From: Variovorax sp. OK212
GTDB lineage: Bacteria > Pseudomonadota > Gammaproteobacteria > Burkholderiales > Burkholderiaceae_C
Assembly: GCF_900112425.1 (NCBI RefSeq)
Contig: NZ_FOLP01000024.1
Coordinates: forward strand, 27,979 to 91,978
Length of the DNA: 64,000 nucleotides
Direction: 5' to 3'
The stretch's first letter is position 1. Each line of letters begins with the position of its first letter. The translations under genes were made by a program, and so were the position numbers. The notes under the pieces were generated by a model, which worked only from the letters and a program-made list of their open reading frames with translations, was not told the origin of the DNA and searched no databases. Below, in pieces: positions 7,290-15,405 of the stretch.

Positions 7290-8834
7290 ATGATGGAAGA
7301 GACGGCATGGGAAAAGGCAGCTTCGTCAGACGGAACAACGCCGTCAGAGCGGGCGCTCGCCAGCCTCGCGCGCAAAGCGTTCCTGACCCTATGGAGCTAT
7401 CCGAACGTCTTTACAGACGAGGGACGGGCCAACGGCAAAGGGGATGGCAAGGAGCTCTGCGACCTGTTGGTGGTCTTCGGCAACGACGTGCTGCTGTTCT
7501 CAGACAAGGACTGTGCCTACCAAAGTAACGTAAACGTGACGGTCGCCTGGCCGCGGTGGTACCGAAGCGCAATCGACAAATCGGCGAAGCAACTCGCTGG
7601 AGCTGAGAAGTTCATTCAGACATTCCCGAAGCGGGTCTTCTTGGACAAGGCATGTCAGTCACCGCTGCCCATCGAACTCCCCGACGCCAGTGTGGCTCGC
7701 TACTACCTCATCGCGGTGACAAGAGGGTCGCACTTCCCCGCGCGGCAGTTCTTCGGTGGCGGAAGCTCAGGCAGCGTCATGCTGCTCAACCACTTGGTGG
7801 GCAAGGCTGCTCATGCGCGAATGCCATTCCACGTTGGCTTCCCCCTGGAGAACCGGCGCTTTGTCCACGTCCTTGACGAGATGACGGTTGACCTGCTGCT
7901 CGAGGAGTTGGACACGGTGCCCGACTTGGTCGGGTACCTGGAGAAGAAAGAAGAGTTCATGCAGCAGCCGGGGGTCATCGTCTCTGTACCTGGGGAGGAG
8001 GACTTACTCGCTCGATACATGTCCACGATGCGCGACGAGGAGCACGCGTTCCCCAAGACACCGAAGGGCGTCAACTTCGTAGCTCTTCCCGAGGGCGACT
8101 GGGAGGTGTACCGAGCAAGTCCCCAATGGAAGGCGAAGCAGAGTGCGAATGAAATCAGCTACATGTGGGATGCGCTCATAGAACATCAGAGTGGGTTCAT
8201 CCGGTCGGGCAAAGCCATCACTGTCCCCTGGCTGCCGGCCTTGGACGGCGCCAATCACGAGCGCATCGTTCGCGCCCTCGCAGGCCAACCTCGCCTCGCC
8301 CGGCGCAGCCTGTCTACTGACCTTCACGTCGCGATGCACCGCAGCGACCCGGGCCGCATGTTCGCCCGCATCAAAATGACCGGCCGTCCACCCAACCAAG
8401 CCTTTGTTTTCCTCACCATCCCGAGGACCGAAGGAGAGGATTACGACACAATATATCGGCACCGGCGGATGCACGCCCTCATGGTCTACAGCCACGCTGT
8501 CAAATACGGAATGCCGACGCTGAAGGAGAGCATCGGGGTGGCCAGTGAGCCGTTCTCAGAGGGACTGGCATCCCAGGATTTCATCCACGTCGACCTGTCT
8601 GAAGTGTCGGACGAGGAACTCAAGGGATGGCGCGAACAAGCGGACGAACTCGACATCCTGCGACGCAATACTGAGGTGAAGTTATCTCGGCACACCGAGC
8701 CCGAGTTTCCTGCCTCGTTTCGATTCGTCGAGTCTCCACCAACCTACCTTGGCGAGGGCTACATTCCAATGAACAGGGCCGCTAGGCGCAAAGCGGACAA
8801 AGAGGCGCGACGAGAACGGAAGAAGCCACGCTAG
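7290..8834 (+). CDS. Large hypothetical protein with N-terminal nuclease-like motif
   Basis: The 514-residue protein (ATG 7290 or 7293, GGGGA upstream) has near its N-terminus the segment KELCDLLVVFGNDVLLFSDK. Its spaced Glu, Asp and D-x-K resemble a divergent PD-(D/E)XK or NERD-like active site. The central and C-terminal parts are not recognised. The last 25 residues are very basic (MNRAARRKADKEARRERKK), suggesting nucleic-acid binding. No signal peptide or membrane span is seen. It forms a same-strand pair with the preceding predicted nuclease, and the two may be one two-gene defence module independent of Qat. Function is unproven. Confidence 0.75.
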   Translation: MMEETAWEKAASSDGTTPSERALASLARKAFLTLWSYPNVFTDEGRANGKGDGKELCDLLVVFGNDVLLFSDKDCAYQSNVNVTVAWPRWYRSAIDKSAKQLAGAEKFIQTFPKRVFLDKACQSPLPIELPDASVARYYLIAVTRGSHFPARQFFGGGSSGSVMLLNHLVGKAAHARMPFHVGFPLENRRFVHVLDEMTVDLLLEELDTVPDLVGYLEKKEEFMQQPGVIVSVPGEEDLLARYMSTMRDEEHAFPKTPKGVNFVALPEGDWEVYRASPQWKAKQSANEISYMWDALIEHQSGFIRSGKAITVPWLPALDGANHERIVRALAGQPRLARRSLSTDLHVAMHRSDPGRMFARIKMTGRPPNQAFVFLTIPRTEGEDYDTIYRHRRMHALMVYSHAVKYGMPTLKESIGVASEPFSEGLASQDFIHVDLSEVSDEELKGWREQADELDILRRNTEVKLSRHTEPEFPASFRFVESPPTYLGEGYIPMNRAARRKADKEARRERKKPR

Positions 8835-8850
8835 CCGGGCCTTTGGGGGG

Positions 8851-9318
8851 GTGCGGCTGGTTGGCTGCGGCGAGCAAGTAGCGCGCGGTACCAGTTCAGT
8901 CGCCCCGATACATTTTTTGGCATTCCTAAGTATCCGGGCGCGGACTCCAAGCCAAGACCCGATTCGAGAAGACCATCCTTTGAACCTTGCCCGCGCAAGC
9001 ACCACTGCAACGTTGGCTGAAGCCATAGAAAAATACCTGTTGAATCCTCTCCAGGCCCTGCATGCTCGAACCAGCAAGCCGAGTCAATACGGGGAGGTGG
9101 TGCCTTTCGAATGGCCGGTTACGCCTGAATTTCCGAAGACGCTCACCGCCATTAGTCACGACACTAAGATTGGCTATGTCGAATCAGTGTCCGTCAACAA
9201 GGTCCGCGCTACCTGCACGGTCGGCCATGTGGCCACGACCAGGAACGTATGGACCACGCTGAAGCCAGGCGCGCCGCGGGGAAGCCGAGTCATCGAATTT
9301 GAACGGCACTGGTTGTGA
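8851..9318 (+). CDS. Doubtful hypothetical ORF
   Basis: An open frame of up to 155 codons from GTG 8851 lacks a convincing ribosome binding site. Its first 45 codons look non-coding, while the part after about 8980 (TLAEAIEKYLLNPLQALHA and onward) looks more protein-like. It ends in a GTGA overlap with the next small frame. This may be the remains of a gene in a decaying stretch. Confidence 0.3.
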   Translation: MRLVGCGEQVARGTSSVAPIHFLAFLSIRARTPSQDPIREDHPLNLARASTTATLAEAIEKYLLNPLQALHARTSKPSQYGEVVPFEWPVTPEFPKTLTAISHDTKIGYVESVSVNKVRATCTVGHVATTRNVWTTLKPGAPRGSRVIEFERHWL

Positions 9319-9524
9319 CCTTTTGCCACGAAGTTGCACGGCGATACGGCGTCTCGACCTTCATCTTCGACGAGAGCAAGGTCGATAGCGAATTCGCGGA
9401 CTATGCAGCTTTTTTTAAGTCGCTCGGCGCGCTGCCCATCGAGTGGAAAAAGACTTCGGGCCAACCGGACCTAACGAAGCCCCGAGTATGGCGACTGGAA
9501 GTCTCTAGTCTGCCCCAAGTCTAG
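9315..9524 (+). CDS. Doubtful small ORF overlapping the previous one
   Basis: A 69-codon frame starts at GTG 9315 inside the stop of the previous frame and contains a plausible segment STFIFDESKVDSEFADYAAF. I recognise no family. It could be a real coupled gene or the frameshifted continuation of the preceding ORF. Confidence 0.3.
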   Translation: MTFCHEVARRYGVSTFIFDESKVDSEFADYAAFFKSLGALPIEWKKTSGQPDLTKPRVWRLEVSSLPQV

Positions 9525-9683
9525 CCCGCGGGACCTCGGTGCGGTTTTACCTATCTCAGCTGGGTGAGGAGGGATGCATGGCAGGTCTAATGACCGCTTT
9601 CTCGAGTCTCGAACTTCCACAACGGCGACGAAGCCGAAGTCGCTTTCGAATTTCTGCTTTCGCAAACCTTGAAGGACGCATTC
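9525..9683 (+). pseudogene. Possible coding remnant in front of the MITE-like element
   Basis: No complete gene is present. At about 9610-9700 one frame reads like natural protein (HNGDEAEVAFEFLLSQTLK) without a start. It runs into the inverted-repeat element, after which GPKHK and a stop follow at about 9831-9848. This suggests an old gene tail interrupted by the insertion, but identical target duplications are not visible. Confidence 0.25.
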
Positions 9684-9835
9684 GGGCCAAGGCTGTGTGA
9701 AAACTCTGCGGAGTCATCTTTTCAAGGGTCTTTGACCCCCCTTGGCACGTCCAAAAAAACGCAGCCTGGGCCCATTTGAGAGGTCGACTTCCGGAGTGAT
9801 GGCGACCGGATTGAGTTTTCACACAGCCTCGGCCC
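9684..9835. mobile_element. MITE-like element, 152 bp with 23-bp terminal inverted repeats
   Basis: GGCTGTGTGAAAACTC at 9691-9706 and its exact reverse complement GAGTTTTCACACAGCC at 9813-9828 face each other. Extending outward to 9684 and 9835 gives 23-bp arms with one mismatch. The interior is too short for a transposase. The ends look like those of IS elements that would mobilise such a derivative in trans. The family was not assigned because no comparison was possible. Confidence 0.7.
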
Positions 9836-9881
9836 CAAGCACAAGTAGTCGACCCTCTATACCAGACGCTCAACGCCAGAA

Positions 9882-10301
9882 CTAGGCCTCGTCCGCGGGG
9901 ATGGAATGCTCGCCCCAGCCGCTAAATCGAATCACTCGTTTAGTGACACGTCGACCCTCACCGCTGGCTCCTAAGGAGATTGCCTCGCCGTCCGCCTTCA
10001 GACCGGCGTGACCTTTGCCAGAGCCGTCGTAATACTCCTCGATAACAACTTCATGTGACGCAGCAATGCGCTCTGCGATGGCAAGTTCCTGAGCTACGCG
10101 TGCTTGGTGGGCCTGGAACTCCATGACAATTTTCTGCTTCTTGGCTTCTTCTTCAAGGGTTGCCAACCCCTTGGATTCGGCAGCCTTGACTTCATCCTGA
10201 GAAGATGAGAGGGCCGAATATGCAGCCTTCATATAGCCGGGAACAAATAAATCTAATGCAACTTTCCCGGCAATAGAAGCAATCATTGCAGTATCCACCA
10301 A
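9882..10301 (-). CDS. Hypothetical coiled-coil protein
   Basis: A 139-residue protein whose best start is TTG 10301 (GTG 10298 is also possible), with AAGGAG seven bases upstream. Residues about 1-30 are mildly hydrophobic (IASIAGKVALDLFVPGYMKA). Residues 35-85 form a charged, Ala/Glu/Gln-rich helix likely to be coiled coil. The C-terminal third is Gly-rich and ends GRRVTKRVIRFSGWG. I do not recognise the family. It stands alone on the minus strand in the accessory region, between the MITE-like element and another unknown gene. Confidence 0.65.
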   Translation of the reverse strand: MVDTAMIASIAGKVALDLFVPGYMKAAYSALSSSQDEVKAAESKGLATLEEEAKKQKIVMEFQAHQARVAQELAIAERIAASHEVVIEEYYDGSGKGHAGLKADGEAISLGASGEGRRVTKRVIRFSGWGEHSIPADEA

Positions 10302-10451
10302 TTGGAGTCTCCTTAATAGGGCTTACGCCTTAGATAAATCGCGCCACGGCATAGCTTGGGCTCGAGTGAAATTCCGTTCGCACGGATTGAGGTTGTAGGT
10401 CTGCTAAGGCCGCGTGCTGCTTTGGGTGGGCGGCTCACAGCAACACGCATA

Positions 10452-10913
10452 TCAAACGGGCAGCACGTCTATGCCAATCGCCTTGTACCGCGCCAACGGG
10501 TCTTTGCCGTCCCAGTCAGATGGCATGGATTTCCTAAGTCTGAACTCCGTAAGCTTTTGGTCCTCGTCCTTGGTGACCAGTGCCATCGCTGAGTGTTCAT
10601 ACGCAAGCTTCACCAAGACGTCTACATCGGCAATGCGTTCCCGTAGAACTCGCTGAACCAGAAGCGATAGAGGGATGCAGTGGTCAGCAATGACCGGCCC
10701 TCCAACTTGCAGGAACGGTCTAGCCTGAACTGACGCATACGAAACGTGGAAGGCATTGCCTCGTATACCTTCAATGTTAATTGTCTTGTGGGCCGCAGCG
10801 CGCAACATCTCCCGGACAACATGCGTCATCGCACTGTTCTGCGGAAAGTCCCTCACCATTGCAGCTACGATGGCGCAGCGGTCGTGAGCGCCTTGGACAG
10901 CCGATATTCTCAT
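10452..10913 (-). CDS. Hypothetical protein
   Basis: A 153-residue soluble protein with balanced composition and codon use like the neighbouring island genes. It contains the segments VADVDVLVKLAYEHSAMAL-like and LTEFRLRKSMPSDWDGKD in its C-terminal half. No signal peptide, membrane span or motif I can name is visible. It is on the same strand as the genes on either side but about 150-265 bp from each, so probably not in a tight operon. The start at 10913 is the first in-frame ATG and has no strong ribosome binding site. Confidence 0.55.
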   Translation of the reverse strand: MRISAVQGAHDRCAIVAAMVRDFPQNSAMTHVVREMLRAAAHKTINIEGIRGNAFHVSYASVQARPFLQVGGPVIADHCIPLSLLVQRVLRERIADVDVLVKLAYEHSAMALVTKDEDQKLTEFRLRKSMPSDWDGKDPLARYKAIGIDVLPV

Positions 10914-11179
10914 AACTACATCCTGAAAGTATCGCTAAGCTGTGCCGCCTAGGCCGAGGTACGCCTAACTGTAGCTACGTCGGCACTGCTTGCAAGGGCG
11001 AGCCAGCGGAAAGGTCGAAAGCAGTGACGCACTTCTGGTATTGGACACATTTTTCCCGGCTCCTCAACACTATGGAGATGGCACGATGCACACACGTCCT
11101 TGGGCGAATTCTGAGGCGGGGCCGAACGTCCGAAGTTGGCCGGAACTTGTCTTGCGCGTCTCGGCTGTCGCTAGCATTT

Positions 11180-11875
11180 TTATTTGTTCGAGGTTGCGGA
11201 GACGAGTCGATGGCCGAGGTGCGACAGTCGGAAGTTCGAACTCGGGTTGTTGACCCGAAAGCCAGCGTATCCGGTATCCAGCCCTCGCATAGTGTTCTGC
11301 CAAGAATCGAGCACACAACCGTATCGAGCCAGAGTCTGCAGAGAAATTTGGGCGTCCTCGACGCTGGCGTCAACAACGGCCGCAAGTGCCTCCGCGTTGA
11401 GCGTGGCGCCGTTGTGAATCCCATAAACCGCATCCAAGTCCGGACGCGAGAGTGCTTGCGGCAATCGAACGTCCAGCGATTGTAGGCCGCGCAGGATTTC
11501 AACGTAGACCTTCTTCAACTCGAGAGGTCGCGTCGGGTCGGCAGCATTCGCAAGCAGTCCAGCCCAGAGTTCCTGCACCTCGTCTTCGCCTTCGAGAGAT
11601 GCTCCCTCGAGCAGTGGAAGGGCAAATTGAGGGGGCAGCGGGGTAGCCTTTCCGGCAGTCCTTCGTTCCGAGGCAATGCGACTGAACTTGTCCATGACCT
11701 CAAGAAGGTTCTTGTAGCGGTAGCAGCGAGCCCAGTCGGAAACGATACCTCCAAGCTGCTCCAGAGAATCGCCAAGAAGGTGCCTGAGCGCGCCACCCGC
11801 GGAGGCAACCATGTCGATACCTTTGCCGGTAGCTTTCGCGACTTCCTGAACTGCCTTTGCCTCTTCGTCGAGCAT
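11180..11875 (-). CDS. Abi-alpha (DUF4393)-like protein
   Basis: The 231-residue protein begins after GAGGAG (ATG 11875). It resembles the Abi_alpha/DUF4393 family: an N-terminal amphipathic region (about 5-50), a segment around LPPQFALPLLEGASLEGEDE, then ELWAGLLANAADP. That last segment is the family's most recognisable core. A C-terminal winged-helix-like half (TLNAEALAAVVDASVEDAQ) follows. Family members are associated with abortive infection and defence islands, but their mechanism is poorly known. The assignment rests on motif memory, not a search. Its setting near Qat and other defence-type genes agrees. Confidence 0.75.
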   Translation of the reverse strand: MLDEEAKAVQEVAKATGKGIDMVASAGGALRHLLGDSLEQLGGIVSDWARCYRYKNLLEVMDKFSRIASERRTAGKATPLPPQFALPLLEGASLEGEDEVQELWAGLLANAADPTRPLELKKVYVEILRGLQSLDVRLPQALSRPDLDAVYGIHNGATLNAEALAAVVDASVEDAQISLQTLARYGCVLDSWQNTMRGLDTGYAGFRVNNPSSNFRLSHLGHRLVSATSNK

Positions 11876-12424
11876 CGAATCTCCTCAATGCGTCCTGATT
11901 GATGGTCGCAGTGCGCAAGTCTAGCGCTCGTTGACAGCACGGCAGCCACGTCGGAAGCGTCCGCAATCTGAGAACTGGAGGTGAGGGCTGCAGTTCCGCC
12001 TGTGGCCGTACTCCGACTTCCCTGCGATTCGTCACTTGCGGCCGGAGTACCGTGCTTTCCGCCAGTCCAAGTAGCCTGGGCTGTACTACTCAACCCTATC
12101 AAGATGAACGGAGAAATAAGCGCCATCTGCAACGTCTTGCGCTCCTTGATGAGTCGCGAGCTCCGCCACTTCTCGAAGCGTCCGCGTTGATGCTAGCCTC
12201 TCTATGAACCCTCTCGCAACAGAGCACGCGCTTGCTTCGTCCATTCCGAAGTGCTGGGTCAGCTGGCGCGCTGATGAACGCAAGCTCGTCTCAATGACCA
12301 CTTCAACGTGTGTGTCGGCTTCAGAAAGACGCATCCGTGCCGATAAGCTCTGCAGGGCACGTTGCCACGAGGAGCAGCGCAGCAACTTTTTCGGGCGCCG
12401 CGCCCGTCGTTACGAGGGGATAGG
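11876..12424. other. Weakly coding stretch upstream of the Abi-alpha gene
   Basis: Two minus-strand frames are open here: one at 12334-12086 (reported separately) and one from 12132 that starts with a signal-like stretch (MALISPFILIGLSSTAQA) but runs into the Abi-alpha gene in another frame. The arrangement could reflect a frameshifted gene, and no gene can be called with confidence. Confidence 0.35.
12086..12334 (-). CDS. Doubtful small hypothetical ORF
   Basis: From ATG 12334 the frame encodes 82 residues, with a plausible helical segment (LRSSARQLTQHFGMDEASAC). No ribosome binding site, no recognised motif and no homologue that I know. It may be genuine, or the first half of a frameshifted gene continued in the frame beginning at 12132. 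Confidence 0.3.
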   Translation of the reverse strand: MRLSEADTHVEVVIETSLRSSARQLTQHFGMDEASACSVARGFIERLASTRTLREVAELATHQGAQDVADGAYFSVHLDRVE

Positions 12425-12943
12425 GTGAGTTCGGAGAATTTCTCAACAATTCAGACAGCCATGTCGTTCGCCGGGTTTTGCTTGGGGGCGATGGCACTCG
12501 TGATTGCGCTCAGGAAGGATGCGCATCACATCCGATTGGAGCTGACTCCAGTTAAATACGGCGGTGTTGTACTCGGAGTTAACAACGACAGCTCATGTGA
12601 GGTGGGCATCATCGCTGTTGGTCACTTTGGGGTCAGCGGCCGGGTCGCTTGGGTGGAAATGGCGGCCGACCATGTGACGAACAAATTCGTCCACTATCCG
12701 ATGCGTGTGGCCCCGCGCTCACTGCGCGCGGTGCTATTGGTTGCGCCACGGGATGTGCCGTACTTCGATACCCCCCACGGGTACTGCATTCAACTCGAGA
12801 CGGGACGGCTATATGTCCTGCGTCATGGTGCACCGCTGTTCGTTTCGCTGCGTATGCATATGACATCATTAGTTTCGCGACTTACCCGCGGGGCTTGGTG
12901 CCCCGGTATCGGAAGGCGTCCGCGCCTGCCGACGCAAACATAG
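12425..12943 (+). CDS. Hypothetical single-span membrane protein
   Basis: From GTG 12425, with GAGGGG just upstream, the protein has 172 residues. Residues about 8-27 (TAMSFAGFCLGAMALVIAL) form one hydrophobic segment likely to be an N-terminal membrane anchor. The rest is a soluble beta-rich domain containing GGVVLGVNNDSSCEVGI, reminiscent of an immunoglobulin-like fold. The frame is open further upstream but the extra residues are non-typical. I do not recognise the family. It is a lone plus-strand gene among minus-strand genes in the island. Confidence 0.55.
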   Translation: MSSENFSTIQTAMSFAGFCLGAMALVIALRKDAHHIRLELTPVKYGGVVLGVNNDSSCEVGIIAVGHFGVSGRVAWVEMAADHVTNKFVHYPMRVAPRSLRAVLLVAPRDVPYFDTPHGYCIQLETGRLYVLRHGAPLFVSLRMHMTSLVSRLTRGAWCPGIGRRPRLPTQT

Positions 12944-13044
12944 ACAGTCGAGGGAACACACCTTCTGTCAAGGTCATGCCTACCCGACCTCGACACCGCC
13001 TGCAAATTGCGAGAAGGGCCGGGCCAGGGTGAGCGCTGACCTGC

Positions 13045-13547
13045 TTAACGGACGTTGAATAGGATTTCGCGTTCGAGGTTTCCGTTCGCGCCGCAGCTTA
13101 CCGACTCCCGGGAGCAGCATGCGGGTAGGTTGCGGTGGAGTTCGAGTCGAAGTTGACAGACTTGGGTGTCGGTCGCCGTCCGACAATTGACATCGCGAAC
13201 TGTCACATCCCGCTCAACGTTCGGCCCTGCGGTTCGCGGGCTTGATACAGCGGAGGCGCTCATCTTAGAGGCAGCCAGCGGCTGCTCTGCCATTGATATT
13301 ACCAGCCGATTGCCAGCCGCGTATGCGAGGCGCACCAGCGTGAGTAGCGCTGCCCCCTCGTCCAACCTCGCAGCTTCAATGCCGTCGATGCCTGTCGTGC
13401 TGTCATCTGCCCAACTTGCGCACCGGCGTCCTTCAGTTGCTCGACAAACGCGCCAATTGAGCGCAGCAGCGCATAGTGCTTGACACCGAACTTGACATCA
13501 GGGTCGCATAGCAAAGAGCGCTCAAACGAAGCTGTCGATTCGTGCAT
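13045..13547 (-). pseudogene. Frameshifted hypothetical gene
   Basis: The minus-strand frame starting at ATG 13547 gives a natural-looking N-terminus (VKHYALLRSIGAFVEQLK). Around 13395-13425 the protein-like signal moves to another frame, which reads DSTTGIDGIEAARLDEG and then LLTLVRLAYAAGNRLVI down to a stop at 13045. Joining the two gives about 165 residues of one coherent helical protein. A single frameshift, either real decay or a sequencing error, explains this. The family is not recognised. Confidence 0.55.
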
Positions 13548-13606
13548 GGTCGCCCTTAGTTTTGGAATTCACGGGTTCACCATTCCGTAGCTCGAGGGCG
13601 TAAAAA

Positions 13607-13880
13607 TTACCTTGGTGGCGGTAGCCTGAGATACTCCCGCGGTACCGTGGCCGTCAGCCAGACGCCGTTCTCAGCCTGCTGGAATCGATAGCTGTCTCTG
13701 TTCATCGCGTAGCTGTCAACAATAAGAACCACGGCCGCACCACGACTGCTCCGACGCAGCCGCCACTTTATTCGTTGCGGACAGATGCACCGCATAGTGC
13801 GTTATAGGCTGCATCCCCTCTTGGCGAATCGTGGCGGTGTGTTTGCGAACAGTCCCGCGGTACAGCACGGGCGGGGGTCG
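13607..13880 (-). pseudogene. Decayed C-terminal copy of kptA (RNA 2'-phosphotransferase)
   Basis: Read leftwards in shifting frames, this stretch gives PPPVLYRGTVRKH, then TATIRQEGMQPITHYAVHLS, then GAAVVLIVDSYAMN and NGVWLTATVP. These match in order the second half of the intact KptA encoded at 14818-15405 (PPPVLYHGTVRQH, AVHLSATK, GAAVVLIVDSYAL, NGVWLVEAVP). At least two frameshifts separate the blocks, and the N-terminal half, including the Arg-His catalytic pair, is missing upstream of about 13880. It is a dead paralogue about 1 kb from the working gene. Confidence 0.8.
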
Positions 13881-14024
13881 CCATCCAAGCCTCCAGAACG
13901 TCTGCCAACAGCGTTGCCCCTTCCTTGTTCTCTAGCCTGACAAACTCCACGAGTGGGGGGCAGTGGCCAGTGTGGCACCGGAAGGTCAGTGAACGGCTAA
14001 AACAAGTCCGCTAAACGGCTGACC

Positions 14025-14510
14025 ATGAAACACCAAAATCAACCCAGCCCCACCGCGGCCCTCGCACAAATCCGCGTCACCGTCGAGACCCTTGACCACA
14101 AAGGCAGGGTTCAACGGAGGATTGCCCTGCGCAACGACTTTCCCGCGTGGGCACAAGAGCGGGCCATCGAACTGTGCCTAAAGACAACCTCGACCACGGC
14201 TGGAAATCTTCTCTCCCGAGCGCTTCCCGTCCTGCAAGTCGGAAGAGGTGCTGAGGTCGTGGAGCTTGACCCGCTTGACTACAGCGGCATGACCTGCGAG
14301 CGGCTTACCCCTCAAGACCAACTCCAACGGATTTTCACGAGCCCTCTTGGCATAGAGCTCTCGCAGCGCGCAACAAAGCTTGGCGTCAAAGCACTTAACG
14401 TTGATGACGAGTCCCCGGAGGCGTACCTAGCGCTGATTGCAGAGATGTTTGCGACATGGAAGCGCCTGGTTCGCGCTTCTGACGCAGCCTCGCTACCTGG
14501 TCGGCGTTAA
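14025..14510 (+). CDS. Hypothetical protein
   Basis: A 161-residue soluble protein, ATG 14025. The N-terminal half looks beta-rich (ALAQIRVTVETLDHKGRVQR) and the C-terminal half helical (ESPEAYLALIAEMFATWKRL). No motif I can identify is present. It lies between the dead and the live kptA copies and is transcribed towards the RNA-repair operon, so the two converge. A link to that system is possible but only positional. Confidence 0.6.
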   Translation: MKHQNQPSPTAALAQIRVTVETLDHKGRVQRRIALRNDFPAWAQERAIELCLKTTSTTAGNLLSRALPVLQVGRGAEVVELDPLDYSGMTCERLTPQDQLQRIFTSPLGIELSQRATKLGVKALNVDDESPEAYLALIAEMFATWKRLVRASDAASLPGRR

Positions 14511-14817
14511 GCCCCCCTGCTCGAGCATCTGTGGCCCCATTGGGAGACTGCGGCTGTCCTCTCAGGTTCAGGGAGGCCCAGCGACAGCAATGACTGACAC
14601 CGCGTGCAAACACGTACTCAGAGAATCGTCGAGCCCTGCGCGTTTGGAGGACATGCTCGCCGAGCTTCGTGAGCACGATTTGTACGTCAGGAATTTCGGA
14701 CCACCATTAGCAGCAGCGCTGTGACGACGCTGCCGCCAGCGACTATCAGCCTCGGCAACCACTGCATGAGCCATCTACGGTGCGAGGATTCGTCAACGAA
14801 TCGGACGAGCTTGCACA
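14511..14817. other. Convergent intergenic stretch, nothing recognised
   Basis: A 307-bp stretch lies between the stop of the plus-strand gene and the stop of minus-strand kptA. I see no gene, no strong hairpin with a T-run and no repeat. Confidence 0.5.
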
Positions 14818-15405
14818 TCATCTGTTCCTCGTCACCGAGAGCGCAGACTTCGAGCCGTGACTGCGAAGAAATGCGATGTAGCGTGGCGGTACCGCTTCGA
14901 CGAGCCACACCCCATTTGTTGACAGCTGGAACAACACCCCGTCTGCATGCAAGGCGTAGCTGTCAACAATAAGTACCACGGCCGCACCGCGACGTCCCCC
15001 GACGGCGACCGCTGCTTCTTTCGTTGCAGACAGATGCACCGCATGGCGCGTCATTGGCCTCAGCCCCTCTCGGCGAATCGAGGCGATGTGCTGGCGAACG
15101 GTGCCGTGGTACAGCACAGGGGGAGGCACCATCGTGCGCAGTTCGAGGTCGACAGGGACGGAATGACCTTGAGCCGAGCGAATGCGCAGGCCATCCGTCG
15201 AAATCGTGAAACGCTTTTTGTCGTTGGTCTCAACAATCTCGAGCAGCTCGTCGACATTGAGGTCGTGCCCGTGGCCGCCGGCGCCCGCGAGCAGGTCGCT
15301 GACTTGGCACCAGCCCTCGCCGTCCAGGCGCACGCCCCAAACTTCGGGTCTGTGCCGCAGGACGCGAGCAATCATCCGTGATTTGGGAACAAGCTCAGGC
15401 CGCAT
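14818..15405 (-). CDS. kptA: KptA/Tpt1-family RNA 2'-phosphotransferase
   Basis: The 195-residue protein has the Tpt1 order of motifs: LRHRP at about 16-20 (catalytic Arg-His pair), NDKKRF at about 61-66, AQGHS at about 78-82, LYHGT at about 98-102, AVHLSAT at about 122-128, GRRG at about 137-140 and NGVWL at about 164-168. Tpt1 enzymes use NAD+ to remove an internal RNA 2'-phosphate left at a splice or repair junction, via ADP-ribosylation. All recognised catalytic residues appear present and the length is normal. Its start lies 11 bp inside the end of the upstream HAD gene, so it is the last gene of a four-gene overlapping operon. Confidence 0.92.
   Translation of the reverse strand: MRPELVPKSRMIARVLRHRPEVWGVRLDGEGWCQVSDLLAGAGGHGHDLNVDELLEIVETNDKKRFTISTDGLRIRSAQGHSVPVDLELRTMVPPPVLYHGTVRQHIASIRREGLRPMTRHAVHLSATKEAAVAVGGRRGAAVVLIVDSYALHADGVLFQLSTNGVWLVEAVPPRYIAFLRSHGSKSALSVTRNR

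Noticed and set aside
14818..15405. KptA homologue as an ADP-ribosyltransferase toxin rather than an RNA repair enzyme
   Set aside because: All motifs of the phosphotransferase, including the Arg-His pair and GHS block, are retained, and the operon partners are phosphatases rather than an antitoxin. It cannot be fully excluded.
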